A stretch of 64,000 bases of DNA from Streptoalloteichus hindustanus (GCF_900129375.1 NZ_FQVN01000008.1:124001-188000); one strand, 5' to 3'; numbered from the stretch's first letter, positions 33,905-43,010 are shown. A program made the numbers and translations. Notes: generated by a model not told the origin, from the sequence alone.

Positions 33905-34843
33905 TCACCCGGTGCTGGCCGGGTCGTCCGGTGTGGCGGCGCCCTGACCGCTCGCGTCCGGGTCCGAGGCGCCCGTCGCGTCCGCCCTCGTGCCCGTCGC
34001 GTTCGTCGCGTTCGTCGTCGTGCCCGCCGTCGTTGTGTCCGCCGTCGCCTCGGTCGCGCCCCCGGGGCCGCCGCTGAGCAGCCGCAGCCGGGGGGACGGC
34101 GCCGCGGCCGCGCCGAGGGCGACGTCGAACGGGACGTCCGGCTCGACGTAAATCCCGCCGGAGCGCAGCACGCCGTCCACGGCGTGCCAGATGATCTGGG
34201 TCAGGTAGTCGGTGAGCGCCTCGCGGCTCATCGACCGGCGCTCCAGCCACCAGTCGCCCGCGGCCTGGACCATGCCGACGAGCCCGTAGCCCCACACCTC
34301 GGCGCCGCCGGAGTCCATCTCGAACAACCGCAGGTAGTCGCCGATCACGCGGGACAGCACCGCGGCGATCAGCGCCTTGTCCTCGGCGACCACGTCCGGC
34401 GTGCTCGCCGCGGCGGCCTCGTCGGGCCCCTCGACGAACCGGCGGCGCACCACGAAGTGGTACAGCTCCGGGTGGTCGGCGACGAAGCCGATGTAGGCGC
34501 CCACCGCGCCCCTGATCCAGTCCCTCGGCGTGTGGTCCCCGCGCTCGATGCGCGCCAGCGCCGGACCCAGCCGGTCCATGAGCATCTCGGTGCCCCGCTG
34601 GCCGACGGCCAGGTACACGTCGGCCTTGTCGGTGAAGTGCCGGTAGAGGACGGGCTTGCTGACGCCCGCCTCGGCCGCGATCTCGTCCATCCCGACGCCG
34701 GCGCCGTGCCGGGTGATCGCGCGGATCGCGGCCTCGACGAACTCGGCGCGGCGCGCCGCCCGGTGCGCCCGCCACCGTTCCCGACGGGCGTCGGGCCGCC
34801 TCTCGCCGTGGTCCCCCGATTGCCGCTTGACAGAGCCCTCCAT
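33905..34843 (-). CDS. TetR-family regulator of the SDR-AurF-hydrolase operon
   Basis: 312 residues from the ATG at 34843, longer than usual. HTH at about 40-75 (GAGVGMDEIAAEAGVSKPVL, YRHF). The ligand domain runs to about 260. The last 55 residues are a low-complexity Thr/Ala/Asp/Gly tail (TTTAGTTTNATNATG) without a known role, probably a repeat-driven extension. It is divergent from the SDR gene across a palindrome GTTACTTCGAGTAAC. Confidence 0.9.
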   Translation of the reverse strand: MEGSVKRQSGDHGERRPDARRERWRAHRAARRAEFVEAAIRAITRHGAGVGMDEIAAEAGVSKPVLYRHFTDKADVYLAVGQRGTEMLMDRLGPALARIERGDHTPRDWIRGAVGAYIGFVADHPELYHFVVRRRFVEGPDEAAAASTPDVVAEDKALIAAVLSRVIGDYLRLFEMDSGGAEVWGYGLVGMVQAAGDWWLERRSMSREALTDYLTQIIWHAVDGVLRSGGIYVEPDVPFDVALGAAAAPSPRLRLLSGGPGGATEATADTTTAGTTTNATNATGTRADATGASDPDASGQGAATPDDPASTG

Positions 34844-34868
34844 GTGACGCACGCTACCACGAGTATCC

Positions 34869-34883
34869 GTTACTTCGAGTAAC
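34869..34883. promoter_or_regulatory. Operator palindrome GTTACTTCGAGTAAC
   Basis: Six-base perfect arms around TCG, 26 bases before the TetR start and 90 bases before the SDR start. The half-site TTACT recurs before the second TetR gene at 38679, whose recognition helix is nearly identical (VSKPVLY). Confidence 0.65.
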
Positions 34884-34972
34884 ACCTAAGTGACGTCCTG
34901 GTGTTCCGGCGGTCGGCGTCGCGGCCGTCGGCCGGGTCCCCGCGCCGTTCGGCGCGACGAAGGAGGTGGGCG

Positions 34973-35818
34973 ATGGGCGGACAACCGCTGACCGGGCGCC
35001 GAATACTGATCACCGGCGCCGCCGGCGCGTTCGGCTCCGCGACGACCGCGGCGCTGCGCGCCCGCGGCGCGCGGGTCGTCGGGCTCGACGTCGCGCCGGG
35101 TGCCGACCCGGACGACGTCGTCCGGTGCGACCTCACCGACGACGAGTCGGTGCGGCAGGGCGTCGCCTCGGCGGTCGACCGGCTCGGGGGCCTGGACGTC
35201 GTGGTCAACAACGCCGGGGTCGGCCTGCCCTCCGACGCCGGCGGCCCGGTGGACGACGCGGTCCGCCGCACCGTCGAGGTCAACCTGCTCGGGGCCTGGC
35301 GGGTCACCGCGGCCGCGTTGCCGGAGCTGCTGCGCTCGCCCGACCCGAGGGCGGTGTTCGTCGCCTCCGGGCTGGCCTTCGTGACCGTCCCGTTCGCCTC
35401 GGCCTACACCGTCGCCAAGCGCGGCCTGTCCGCCTACGCCGACTGCCTGCGCGTCGAGTACGGCGGACGGCTCCGGGTGACGACCGTCTACCCCGGCTAC
35501 GTGCGCACCCCGATCCACGAGGCGAGCCGCCGGGCCGGGGTGACGTTGGAGGGCAAGGTCCCCGCCGAACGGGTCGAGGACGTGGTCGGCACCCTGCTGC
35601 GGGTGATCGCGGCGGGCCGGCCGCCCAGGGACACCGGGACCACCCGCTGGGGCGGTGGGGCGATCCGGTTCGGCCGGGTCCTGCCCGGCCTGGTCGACCG
35701 GCTGGTGTTGGCGCGGCACCGCAGGGACGTCGCCCGCGGTGCCTACGACGGCGTGCCGATCGCCGAACGGATGGTGCGCATGGTCCGCGACGACGCGGAG
35801 AGGGTGGCGAGGTCATGA
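34973..35818 (+). CDS. Short-chain dehydrogenase/reductase
   Basis: 281 residues. NAD(P)-binding TGAAGAFG at 14-21, NNAG at 79-82, catalytic Ser132, Tyr145 and Lys149 (YTVAK). AAGGAGGTGGG lies before the ATG at 34973. Its stop overlaps the start of the diiron oxygenase gene (ATGA), first gene of a three-gene operon with an N-oxygenase-like enzyme and an alpha/beta hydrolase. It would interconvert an alcohol and a carbonyl on the same, unknown, substrate. Confidence 0.92.
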   Translation: MGGQPLTGRRILITGAAGAFGSATTAALRARGARVVGLDVAPGADPDDVVRCDLTDDESVRQGVASAVDRLGGLDVVVNNAGVGLPSDAGGPVDDAVRRTVEVNLLGAWRVTAAALPELLRSPDPRAVFVASGLAFVTVPFASAYTVAKRGLSAYADCLRVEYGGRLRVTTVYPGYVRTPIHEASRRAGVTLEGKVPAERVEDVVGTLLRVIAAGRPPRDTGTTRWGGGAIRFGRVLPGLVDRLVLARHRRDVARGAYDGVPIAERMVRMVRDDAERVARS

Positions 35819-36714
35819 CACGAGCACTGCGGATCACCGACCGGGAGCGGACCGCCGAGCGGCTGCTCGGCTCGTCGGCGCGGAACTCCTACGACCCGGA
35901 GCTGGACCTGGACTGGGACGCCCCGCTGGTCGACGGGCTGTTCTTCGTCAGCCCGGAGTACGTGCCGATCCACGGCACCCCGCTGTGGGACGGGCTGACC
36001 CACGACCAGCGTGTGGAGCTGAGCCGGCACGTCGCCGCCAGCGTCGCCAGCTCCGGCATCTGGCTGGAGGAGATCCTCATGCAGATGCTGGTCCGGCACG
36101 TCTACAGCCAGGACCCGCGCAGCAGGCACGTGCAGTACGCGCTCACCGAGATCGGCGACGAGTGCCGGCACACGGTGATGTTCGGCCGCCTGATCGAGCG
36201 GCTGGGCTGCCCGCGGTACCCGCAGTGGCGGATGACCCACGAGCTGGGCCGGGTGTTCAAGGGCGTGGCCTGGGGGCCGTCGATGTTCGCCGCGACGTTG
36301 ATCGGCGAGGAGCTCCTCGACCGCATGCAGCGGGAGATGATGAGCGACGAGCGGCTCCAGCCCCTGGTGCGGATGGTCAACCGGATCCACGTGGTCGAGG
36401 AGGCCAGGCACGTCCGGTTCGCGCGGGAGGAGCTCGTGCGGGCGATGGAGGGCCTGTCGGCGCCGGCGCTCGCGCTGCACCGGTTCGTCAGCGCCGCCGT
36501 CGCGCTGGTGTTCTCCCGCGGCCTGGTGCGACCCGAGGTGTACCGGTCGGTCGGGCTGGACCCGGTGCTGGCCACCAGGGTCGGCCTGGCGAACCCGCAC
36601 TGGCAGCGGACGGTCCGGTGGGCCGCCGAGCGGATGATGAAGTTCTTCGACGAGGTCGGGCTGGTCGGGAAACCGGGGATGGCGCTGTGGCGGAAGTCGT
36701 TCTTCCTCGCGTGA
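35815..36714 (+). CDS. AurF-type diiron oxygenase
   Basis: 299 residues. Candidate iron ligands appear in the order known from AurF p-aminobenzoate N-oxygenase: Glu85/86 (WLEEIL), Glu116 and His119 (DECRH), Glu165/166 (IGEELLD), His192, Glu196 and His199 (IHVVEEARHVRF). All seven positions look intact, so an active diiron centre is expected. AurF itself oxidises an arylamine to a nitro group; relatives also act on lipids. The ATG overlaps the SDR stop, and the stop overlaps the hydrolase start (GTGA). The substrate cannot be read from the sequence. Confidence 0.85.
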   Translation: MTRALRITDRERTAERLLGSSARNSYDPELDLDWDAPLVDGLFFVSPEYVPIHGTPLWDGLTHDQRVELSRHVAASVASSGIWLEEILMQMLVRHVYSQDPRSRHVQYALTEIGDECRHTVMFGRLIERLGCPRYPQWRMTHELGRVFKGVAWGPSMFAATLIGEELLDRMQREMMSDERLQPLVRMVNRIHVVEEARHVRFAREELVRAMEGLSAPALALHRFVSAAVALVFSRGLVRPEVYRSVGLDPVLATRVGLANPHWQRTVRWAAERMMKFFDEVGLVGKPGMALWRKSFFLA

Positions 36715-37649
36715 GCGGGCGCGCGGACGCGGTGTTCCGCACGGCGGACGGGACCGAGCTGCACGTCGTGGTCGACGGGCCGGCGGACGCCGAGGTCACG
36801 GTGGTGCTCCTGCACGGGTGGACGCTCACCCACGCCACCTGGCGCTGGGTGGCCACCGAGCTGGCCGGCCCCGGCGGGCCGCGGGCCCGGGTGCTGCGGT
36901 ACGACATCCGGGGCCACGGGCGGTCGGCGCCCACCAGGCCGGAGGGCGCGACGCTCGACCAGCTCGCCGACGACGCGGCCGAGGTGATCGCGGCGCTGGC
37001 GCCCGAGGGGCCGCTGGTGCTCGCCGGGCACTCCATGGGCGGCATGACGGTCATGGCGCTGGCCGACCGGCACCCCGAGCTGTTCGCTCGGGTGGCGGGC
37101 GTGGCCCTGGTCAACACCTCCAGCGGGGGGCTGCGGGGCATCACGCTCGGTCTGCCCGGCGTCCTCGGTCGGGTGGTGCTGGCGGTGGAGCGCCGGGTGA
37201 CGCGCCGCATCGGGCGCAGTCGCCGGGCCGTGCTCGCGCGGTACCCGGGACCGCTGCGCCCGGCCCTGCGGTGGCTGCTGTTCGGCGACCGCGTGGACCG
37301 GCGCGACCTGGCGGACGCCGCCCGGCAGGTGGCCCGCTGTCAGCCCGTCGCGTTGGCCGGGTTCCGGGTGACGCTGGACGAGCACGAGCGGTGGCACGCG
37401 TTGAAGGTGCTGCGCGGCCGGCCGGTCGTGGTGCTGGCCGGCGGCATGGACCGGCTCACCCCGCCGTCACACTCCCGGGTGATCGCGGACGCGCTGCCCG
37501 GTGCGGAGCTCGTGGTGTTCGGCGGCGCAGGGCACATGCTGCCGTTCGAGCGGGCGGTCGAGGTCGCCGAGCGGATCGGCGGCCTGGTCCGGGACGCGGC
37601 GGCCGCGTCGACGGCGGTGGTGGGCGGCGGGCACAGGAGCGCCCGGTAG
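36711..37649 (+). CDS. Alpha/beta hydrolase of the AurF operon
   Basis: 312 residues. LLHGWTLT near 33-40 (oxyanion), nucleophile Ser108 in GHSMGG, acid in AGGMDRLTP near 245, and histidine in GAGHMLPFE near 275. It starts with a GTG overlapping the oxygenase stop, so translation is coupled. Probably hydrolyses an ester or thioester in the same pathway. A very strong terminator follows at 37677. Confidence 0.9.
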   Translation: MSGRADAVFRTADGTELHVVVDGPADAEVTVVLLHGWTLTHATWRWVATELAGPGGPRARVLRYDIRGHGRSAPTRPEGATLDQLADDAAEVIAALAPEGPLVLAGHSMGGMTVMALADRHPELFARVAGVALVNTSSGGLRGITLGLPGVLGRVVLAVERRVTRRIGRSRRAVLARYPGPLRPALRWLLFGDRVDRRDLADAARQVARCQPVALAGFRVTLDEHERWHALKVLRGRPVVVLAGGMDRLTPPSHSRVIADALPGAELVVFGGAGHMLPFERAVEVAERIGGLVRDAAAASTAVVGGGHRSAR

Positions 37650-37676
37650 CGGTCGGGCTGGCTTCCCGACGGCGAA

Positions 37677-37723
37677 CCCCCGTGCGGCCCGAGAACCGCC
37701 TGCCACGTCGGGCCGCACGGGGG
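37677..37723 (+). terminator. Terminator of the SDR-AurF-hydrolase operon
   Basis: Perfect 16-bp stem CCCCCGTGCGGCCCGA / TCGGGCCGCACGGGGG, 15-base loop, 28 bases after the stop. The rest of the 325-bp gap 37650-37974 shows no gene. Confidence 0.88.
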
Positions 37724-37974
37724 TGTGCGCCGCGCGCCTCTTCTCGGGCATCAGTCCAGGGTTTGCTAGGGGGAACCCCCCACTTCCAACGTCCCACGCG
37801 GCACTGACGGTTTCGGGGCCGGTGTTCCCTCGGAAGAGTGGTCATCGGGGCGGGTTCACCCCAGGCGGGGCGGGAGAACCCCCGACTCGGCGACGGGCGT
37901 CGTCCGGTCGCGGGCACGCCGCGTGGCCGCCCGGTCCACGGCCGGGCGGCCACCGGGCCCGTCGCCCGGGGCGG

Positions 37975-38610
37975 TCAGGGGTGCTGGAGCGGGAAGCCGC
38001 CGCCGATGCCCTTCCACGCCAGCGTGGAGATCAGGGCGATGGCCTCGTCCTTGGGCACCGCGCTCGCGGCGTCCAGCCAGAAGCGGGCGGTGACCTGGCT
38101 CAACCCGACCAGGCCCATCGCGAGCAGCCGGGCGCGGTCCGCGTCCAGCCCGGCGTCGGCGGTGATCGTCTCGGTGATCGCGTCCACGCACGCCGTGGTC
38201 GCCCGCTCCACCGCGTCCTGCACCGACGGCTCGCTGCGCAGGTCGGACTCGAACACCAGGCGGAAGGCCTGCCCGTTGTCGACGAAGTCGAAGTAGGCGG
38301 CCACCGCCGCCCTGACCCGCAGCTTGTTGTCGTGGGTCGACTCGATGGCGTCCCGCACCCGCTTGACGAGCTGGTCGACGTGCGTCTCCAGCAACGCCAG
38401 ATACAGCTCCAGCTTGCCGGGGAAGTGCTGGTAGAGCACCGGCTTGCTGACCCCGGCCCGCTCCGCGATCTCGTCCATGGCCGCGGCGTGGTAGCCGTTG
38501 GCCACGAACACGTCCTGGGCGGCGGCGAGGAGCTGGGCACGCCGCGCCGAACGCGGCAACCGCACGCCACGTCCCACCTGTCCGGTGCCCTGCTGCGCCG
38601 TCTCAGTCAT
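37975..38610 (-). CDS. TetR-family regulator (Rv3208-like)
   Basis: 211 residues from the ATG at 38610 with GGAGG six bases upstream. HTH at about 25-65 (YHAAAMDEIAERAGVSKPVL, YQHFPGKLELYLALL). Position and sequence agree with mycobacterial Rv3208 as I remember it. Divergent from an alpha/beta hydrolase gene; an imperfect TTACT-TGGG-AGTAG site lies in the gap. Ligand unknown. Confidence 0.92.
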   Translation of the reverse strand: MTETAQQGTGQVGRGVRLPRSARRAQLLAAAQDVFVANGYHAAAMDEIAERAGVSKPVLYQHFPGKLELYLALLETHVDQLVKRVRDAIESTHDNKLRVRAAVAAYFDFVDNGQAFRLVFESDLRSEPSVQDAVERATTACVDAITETITADAGLDADRARLLAMGLVGLSQVTARFWLDAASAVPKDEAIALISTLAWKGIGGGFPLQHP

Positions 38611-38678
38611 GTGCTGCCTCCAGCCACGTCGTCCCCGACTGGAGCCGCGAGGGGAGGACTCCAACCGGGTCACCGACC

Positions 38679-38692
38679 TTACTTGGGAGTAG
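38679..38692. promoter_or_regulatory. Probable TetR operator TTACT-TGGG-AGTAG
   Basis: Imperfect inverted repeat (one mismatch in five) 69 bases before the TetR start and 74 bases before the divergent hydrolase start. Half-sites equal those of the operator at 34869. Confidence 0.4.
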
Positions 38693-38765
38693 TGGTGTCG
38701 TGCTGTCGCCGGGTCGCCCCGGCGGCCCCCGCGCGCCGTCGCCGGGGCCGGCGCATCCTGGAAGG

Positions 38766-39770
38766 GTGACGCTCATCCGGCCGAGCGGCCCGCCGGTCCC
38801 GGGGACCAGGGCTCCCCTCACCAGGGTGCCGCTGTCCACGGCCGCGCTGCCGCCGATCGACCCGCGGCAACCGCCGTGGCCGGGTGGGCTCGTCACCGCC
38901 GGCGGGGTTCGGCTGCACGTCCGGCGCACCGCGGGCCCGGCCGCCGAAACCGCCGTCTACGTGCACGGACTCGCCGGCTCGTCGACGAACTGGACCGACC
39001 TGGCCGGTCAGCTCGCGGTGCGCTGCGAGGGTCTGGCGGTGGACCTGCCCGGCTTCGGGCGCACCCCGCCGCCCGATGGCCACGACTTCTCGGTGCTCGC
39101 GCACACCGACGTCCTGGTGCGTTTCCTGGCCGGCCTCGGTCGTGGCCCGGTCCACCTGCTGGGCAACTCGTTCGGTGGCACGGTGGCGATCCTCACCGCC
39201 GCCACCCGCCCCGACCTGGTGCGCAGCCTCACGCTGGTGTCGCCCGCGGTGCCGGACCGCCGGCCCAACCCCGGCCGGCTCTCCGACCGCCGGCTGCCGC
39301 TCGCGCTGCTGCCGGGCGCCGTCGGCCGGCACTACCGGAGCATGCTGGCCGCGGTGACCCCGAGCCAACGGGTCGAGCAGATGCTGCGGCTGTGCTTCGC
39401 CAACCCCGACGACGTGCCCGAGCACCGGCTGGCGCAGGCCGTCGACGAGTACACGGAGCGCAACGGGATGCCCTGGGCGGGTGATGCCCTCGGGCGGACC
39501 ACGGTCGGGCTGATCCGGGCATGGCTCGCGCCGAGGGCCCGCTCGCTGTGGCGGGTCCTGCCCCAGGTCCCGGCGCCCGCGCTGGTCGTGTGGGGAACCC
39601 AGGACCGCCTGGTGAGCGTCCGCAAGGCGCCCAGGACGGCGATGCTGCTGCCCAGGGGGCGGCTCCTCGTGCTGCCCCGCACCGGGCACGTCGCGCAGAT
39701 GGAGCGACCCCGGTCGGTGGCCCGCGCGGTACTCGGAATGTGGGAGGCCGTTGACCGCACGGAGTGGTGA
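38766..39770 (+). CDS. Alpha/beta hydrolase
   Basis: 334 residues from the GTG at 38766. VYVHGLAGSSTNW near 72-84, nucleophile in LGNSFGGTVA near 140, acid in WGTQDRLVS and histidine in RTGHVAQME near 315. The nucleophile elbow GNSFGG is the MhpC/esterase type. It overlaps or abuts the DUF3152 gene (stop 39770, next start 39772). Substrate unknown. Confidence 0.9.
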   Translation: MTLIRPSGPPVPGTRAPLTRVPLSTAALPPIDPRQPPWPGGLVTAGGVRLHVRRTAGPAAETAVYVHGLAGSSTNWTDLAGQLAVRCEGLAVDLPGFGRTPPPDGHDFSVLAHTDVLVRFLAGLGRGPVHLLGNSFGGTVAILTAATRPDLVRSLTLVSPAVPDRRPNPGRLSDRRLPLALLPGAVGRHYRSMLAAVTPSQRVEQMLRLCFANPDDVPEHRLAQAVDEYTERNGMPWAGDALGRTTVGLIRAWLAPRARSLWRVLPQVPAPALVVWGTQDRLVSVRKAPRTAMLLPRGRLLVLPRTGHVAQMERPRSVARAVLGMWEAVDRTEW

Positions 39771-39771
39771 C

Positions 39772-40959
39772 GTGCCGCTTCCCAGGTCTGATCGAGTGGT
39801 GTGGCAATCTGGGTCCGTGACCCGGACGCCGCAGGGACCCCGGGGGGGCGTCGCCAAGCGTGCCCCCGCCGAGTCCGCGCCCAGTCGCCCCGCGACCCGT
39901 CCGCACCAGGGGGAGGAGCGGTACCGCAGGGGAGGGCGCAGGACGACCGCCGAACCGCTGGCGGCCTCGTGGGACCCGGCCGTCGAGGCGGGGTCCGGCG
40001 CGGCGGCCGAGCCCGCCGACCCCACCGCCGCCGCGACCGACTCCGCCGCCGACGACGCCTCGGAGCCTTCGGCGGGCGGGTCGCGGCGGGGGAGACCGCG
40101 GGGCGGGAAGAAGGGGATCGCCGGCTTCCTGTCCACCTACGGCTGGCGCGTCTACGCGCTGCCGGTCCTGCTGGTCGTCACCGCGCTCGCGGTGTTCAAC
40201 ACGACGAACCCCGGCCAGGAGGGCGCGCAGGCCGCCGGCGTGCAGAACCAGGCCAACGCCAACACCGACCAGACCACCAGCAGCCGGGTCCCGCTGGTGC
40301 CGAACCCGGACCCGAAGCTGTACGACGCCGCCAAGGCCTCGGCCGAGCTGCCCGGCGGCGGCGCGTTCCCCGAGCGGGGCCAGCGGACGTGGGCGGTGGT
40401 GCCGGGCAAGGGCGAGCCGTTCGGCGGGCCCAACGTCTTCAAGTACACGATCGAGGTCGAGAACGGCATCGACATGCCGTCGGTCGGCACGGACTTCGCC
40501 CACCACGTGGAGCAGATCCTGCGCGACACCCGGAGCTGGATCGGCGACGGCAAGCACGGCTTCCAGCGCGTCGACTCGGGCAAGGCCGACCTGCGGATCA
40601 GCCTCACCACGCAGATGACCACGCGGGAGATCTGCGGCTGGGACATCAAGTTCGAGGGCTCCTGCTACGACCCGCCGTCCAAGCGCGTGACGATCAACAC
40701 CGCCCGGTGGACCCGGGGCGCGGTGGCCTTCCAGGGCGCGCTGATCGACTACAAGACCTACGTGATCAACCACGAGGTGGGGCACGGGCTGGGGCAGCAG
40801 CACAAGCCGTGCGCGAAGGACGGCGACCTCGCGCCGATCATGATGCAGCAGAGCTGGGGCGTCTCCAACGACTACCTCGCGGCGCTGGGTACGGACAACG
40901 TGAAGGCCGACGGCAAGACCTGCCGGCCCAACGCGTGGCCCTACCCGACCGTCAACTGA
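39772..40959 (+). CDS. DUF3152 membrane-anchored metalloprotease-like protein
   Basis: 395 residues. A long disordered cytoplasmic part (1-115), one helix at about 120-140 (VYALPVLLVVTALAVF), then an exported domain with the zincin motif HEVGHGLGQQH (334-344) and a lipid-free tail. Cysteines in EICGWDIKFEGSCYDPP may form a disulfide. The order DUF3152-moeZ is that of Rv3207c-Rv3206c. GTG at 39772 has GGAG eight bases upstream; GTG at 39817 and TTG at 39751 are alternatives. Peptidase activity is likely but target unknown. Confidence 0.88.
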   Translation: MPLPRSDRVVWQSGSVTRTPQGPRGGVAKRAPAESAPSRPATRPHQGEERYRRGGRRTTAEPLAASWDPAVEAGSGAAAEPADPTAAATDSAADDASEPSAGGSRRGRPRGGKKGIAGFLSTYGWRVYALPVLLVVTALAVFNTTNPGQEGAQAAGVQNQANANTDQTTSSRVPLVPNPDPKLYDAAKASAELPGGGAFPERGQRTWAVVPGKGEPFGGPNVFKYTIEVENGIDMPSVGTDFAHHVEQILRDTRSWIGDGKHGFQRVDSGKADLRISLTTQMTTREICGWDIKFEGSCYDPPSKRVTINTARWTRGAVAFQGALIDYKTYVINHEVGHGLGQQHKPCAKDGDLAPIMMQQSWGVSNDYLAALGTDNVKADGKTCRPNAWPYPTVN

Positions 40960-41152
40960 CGCCGCCGGCCGACCGCCGCACCGCCCGTCACCGCCGGCCG
41001 ACCGACCCGGCCGACCGACACCGCCACCAGGTCGTCGGCTTTCCTGACGCCCCGGCTACCTGCGACGTTCCAGTGACTGGGAGCGGGGAAGGGCGGCGGG
41101 GCTCCGCGCGTTGTGCCTTCCGGGAGACTGGGACTCCCTGCCAGCTGTTCTC

Positions 41153-41195
41153 GCGGGACGCCCGCACCGGTCTCGCGCGGGACACCCGCACCCGG
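41153..41195. repeat. Two copies of the dispersed GCGGGACACCCGCACCCGG element
   Basis: A degenerate copy at 41153-41170 and a perfect 19-base copy at 41177-41195, in the 303-bp gap before moeZ. GCGGG-ACA-CCCGC is self-complementary. The same 19 bases occur, in opposite orientation, in the 77-bp repeat at 26380 and, in the same orientation, at 46882. Confidence 0.85.
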
Positions 41196-41262
41196 TGGGT
41201 GTCGACGGGTGGAGGAGCACGTGCCCGCCCCCGGCACCGCCCGTAGACGAGGAGGAGCGCAC

Positions 41263-42423
41263 ATGCCGCTGCCGCCGCTCGTGGAGCCAGCCGCGGAGCT
41301 GACCAAGGAGGAGGTCGCGCGGTACAGCCGACACCTGATCATCCCGGACGTCGGGGTGGACGGGCAGAAGCGGCTGAAGAACGCCAAGGTGCTCGTGGTC
41401 GGGGCGGGTGGGCTGGGCAGCCCCGCGCTGCTGTACCTGGCCGCGGCGGGGGTCGGCACGCTCGGCGTCGTCGAGTTCGACGTCGTGGACGAGTCCAACC
41501 TGCAGCGCCAGGTCATCCACGGGCAGTCCGACATCGGGCGGCCCAAGGCGGAGTCGGCGCGCGACTCGATCGCCCAGATCAACCCGTTCGTCAAGGTCAA
41601 CCTGCACCAGCTCCGGCTGGACTCGGACAACGTGCTCGACGTCTTCCGGGACTACGACCTGATCCTGGACGGCACCGACAACTTCGCCACCCGCTACCTG
41701 GTCAACGACGCCTGCGTGCTGCTGAACAAGCCGTACGTCTGGGGCTCGATCTTCCGGTTCGAGGGCCAGGCCAGCGTGTTCTGGGCCGAGCACGGCCCGC
41801 AGTACCGCGACCTCTACCCGGAGCCCCCGCCCCCCGGCATGGTGCCCTCCTGCGCCGAGGGCGGCGTGCTCGGCGTGCTGTGCGCGTCGATCGGCTCGAT
41901 CATGGTCACCGAGGCGATCAAGCTGATCACCGGGATCGGCGAGACGCTGCTCGGCCGGCTGATGGTCTACGACGCGCTGGACATGACCTACCGGACCATC
42001 CGCATCCGCAAGGACCCGAACGCCACCCCGGTCACCGAGCTGATCGACTACGAGGCGTTCTGCGGCGTGGTCTCGGACGCGGCCCAGGAGGCGGCGGCCA
42101 ACCACACGATCACCCCGCTGGAGCTGAAGCAGCGGTTCGACCGCGGCGACGACTTCCTGCTGGTGGACGTGCGGGAGCCGCACGAGTACGAGATCGTGCG
42201 CATCCCCAACTCGGTGCTGATCCCCAAGGACCGCATCCTCAACGGCGAGGCGCTGGCCGAGCTGCCGCAGGACCGGCCGATCGTGCTGCACTGCAAGTCG
42301 GGGCAGCGCTCGGCGGAGGCGCTGGCCGCGCTGCACCGGGCCGGGTTCGCCGACGCCGTGCACGTCGGCGGTGGCGTGCTGGGCTGGGCGCGGCAGATCG
42401 ACCCGAGCCTGCCCACCTACTGA
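41263..42423 (+). CDS. moeZ: MoeZ/MoeB-type E1-like adenylyltransferase with rhodanese domain
   Basis: 386 residues. ThiF/MoeB domain (15-270): nucleotide loop GAGGLGS at 47-53, DGTDNFATRYLVND near 125-138, PSCAEGG near 200. C-terminal rhodanese domain (285-386) with the active Cys344 in HCKSGQRS. Family knowledge: adenylates and thiocarboxylates the C-terminal glycine of small sulfur carriers (MoaD, CysO, ThiS-like). This supports molybdopterin synthesis, needed for the nitrate reductase nearby. GAGGAGGAG lies before the ATG. Confidence 0.95.
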   Translation: MPLPPLVEPAAELTKEEVARYSRHLIIPDVGVDGQKRLKNAKVLVVGAGGLGSPALLYLAAAGVGTLGVVEFDVVDESNLQRQVIHGQSDIGRPKAESARDSIAQINPFVKVNLHQLRLDSDNVLDVFRDYDLILDGTDNFATRYLVNDACVLLNKPYVWGSIFRFEGQASVFWAEHGPQYRDLYPEPPPPGMVPSCAEGGVLGVLCASIGSIMVTEAIKLITGIGETLLGRLMVYDALDMTYRTIRIRKDPNATPVTELIDYEAFCGVVSDAAQEAAANHTITPLELKQRFDRGDDFLLVDVREPHEYEIVRIPNSVLIPKDRILNGEALAELPQDRPIVLHCKSGQRSAEALAALHRAGFADAVHVGGGVLGWARQIDPSLPTY

Positions 42424-42446
42424 CCGTCCCGGTCGTCACGACCACC

Positions 42447-42483
42447 GCGGGCCGCCTCCGGACCACGTCCGGGGGCGGCCCGC
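42447..42483. terminator. Convergent terminator between moeZ and MarR genes
   Basis: GCGGGCCGCC / GGCGGCCCGC (10 bp) with an inner CCGGAC / GTCCGG pairing; serves both strands. Confidence 0.75.
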
Positions 42484-42505
42484 CGCGTTCCGGGGCGGGC
42501 GCGGG

Positions 42506-42985
42506 TCAGGGGGAGCGGCGGCGCCGGGCGATCCGCCGCATCTCGTCGGTCGCGTCCCGCAGCGCCGGAGCCGCCCGCGCGAAGTAGTCGAACAGGACGC
42601 GGATCTGCTCCGCGTCGTAGCTCCGGAACACGTCGGCGATCCGCTCCCGGGCCGGGGCGAGCAGCTCCTCCGTCGGGTCGTCCGCCCTGGCGACCGGCTC
42701 GATGATCACGCGGCGGCGGTCGTCGGGATCGCGGGTGCGGCGGACGGCGCCGGTCCGCTCCAGGCGGTCGACCAGCCGGGTGACGGCGCCGGTCGTGAGC
42801 CCGGTGCGCTCGGCCAGTTCCCCCGCCGTCAGCGCGCCGTGGACACCCAGGACGTTCAGCGCGTAGGCGTCGGTGGTGTGCATGCCCACCGCGTCGGCGA
42901 CCGCCTGGCCGTGCAGCACCACGGCCGTCAGGTACTCCCGGTAGACGCGCTCGGCGTCGTCGGGCACGTTCAGCGGCGTTGACAC
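42506..42985 (-). CDS. MarR-family regulator
   Basis: 159 residues with a winged helix at about 45-105 (LTAGELAERTGLTTGAVTRL, VDRLERTGAVRR, DPDDRRRVII). The GTG at 42985 has GGGAGG upstream. It is divergent from a SnoaL-like gene, with an 18-base palindrome 25 bases before its own start. Likely autorepressor and repressor of that gene. Confidence 0.92.
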   Translation of the reverse strand: MSTPLNVPDDAERVYREYLTAVVLHGQAVADAVGMHTTDAYALNVLGVHGALTAGELAERTGLTTGAVTRLVDRLERTGAVRRTRDPDDRRRVIIEPVARADDPTEELLAPARERIADVFRSYDAEQIRVLFDYFARAAPALRDATDEMRRIARRRRSP

Positions 42986-43010
42986 CCCCGGTCTCCCTCC
43001 CTACTTTGAT

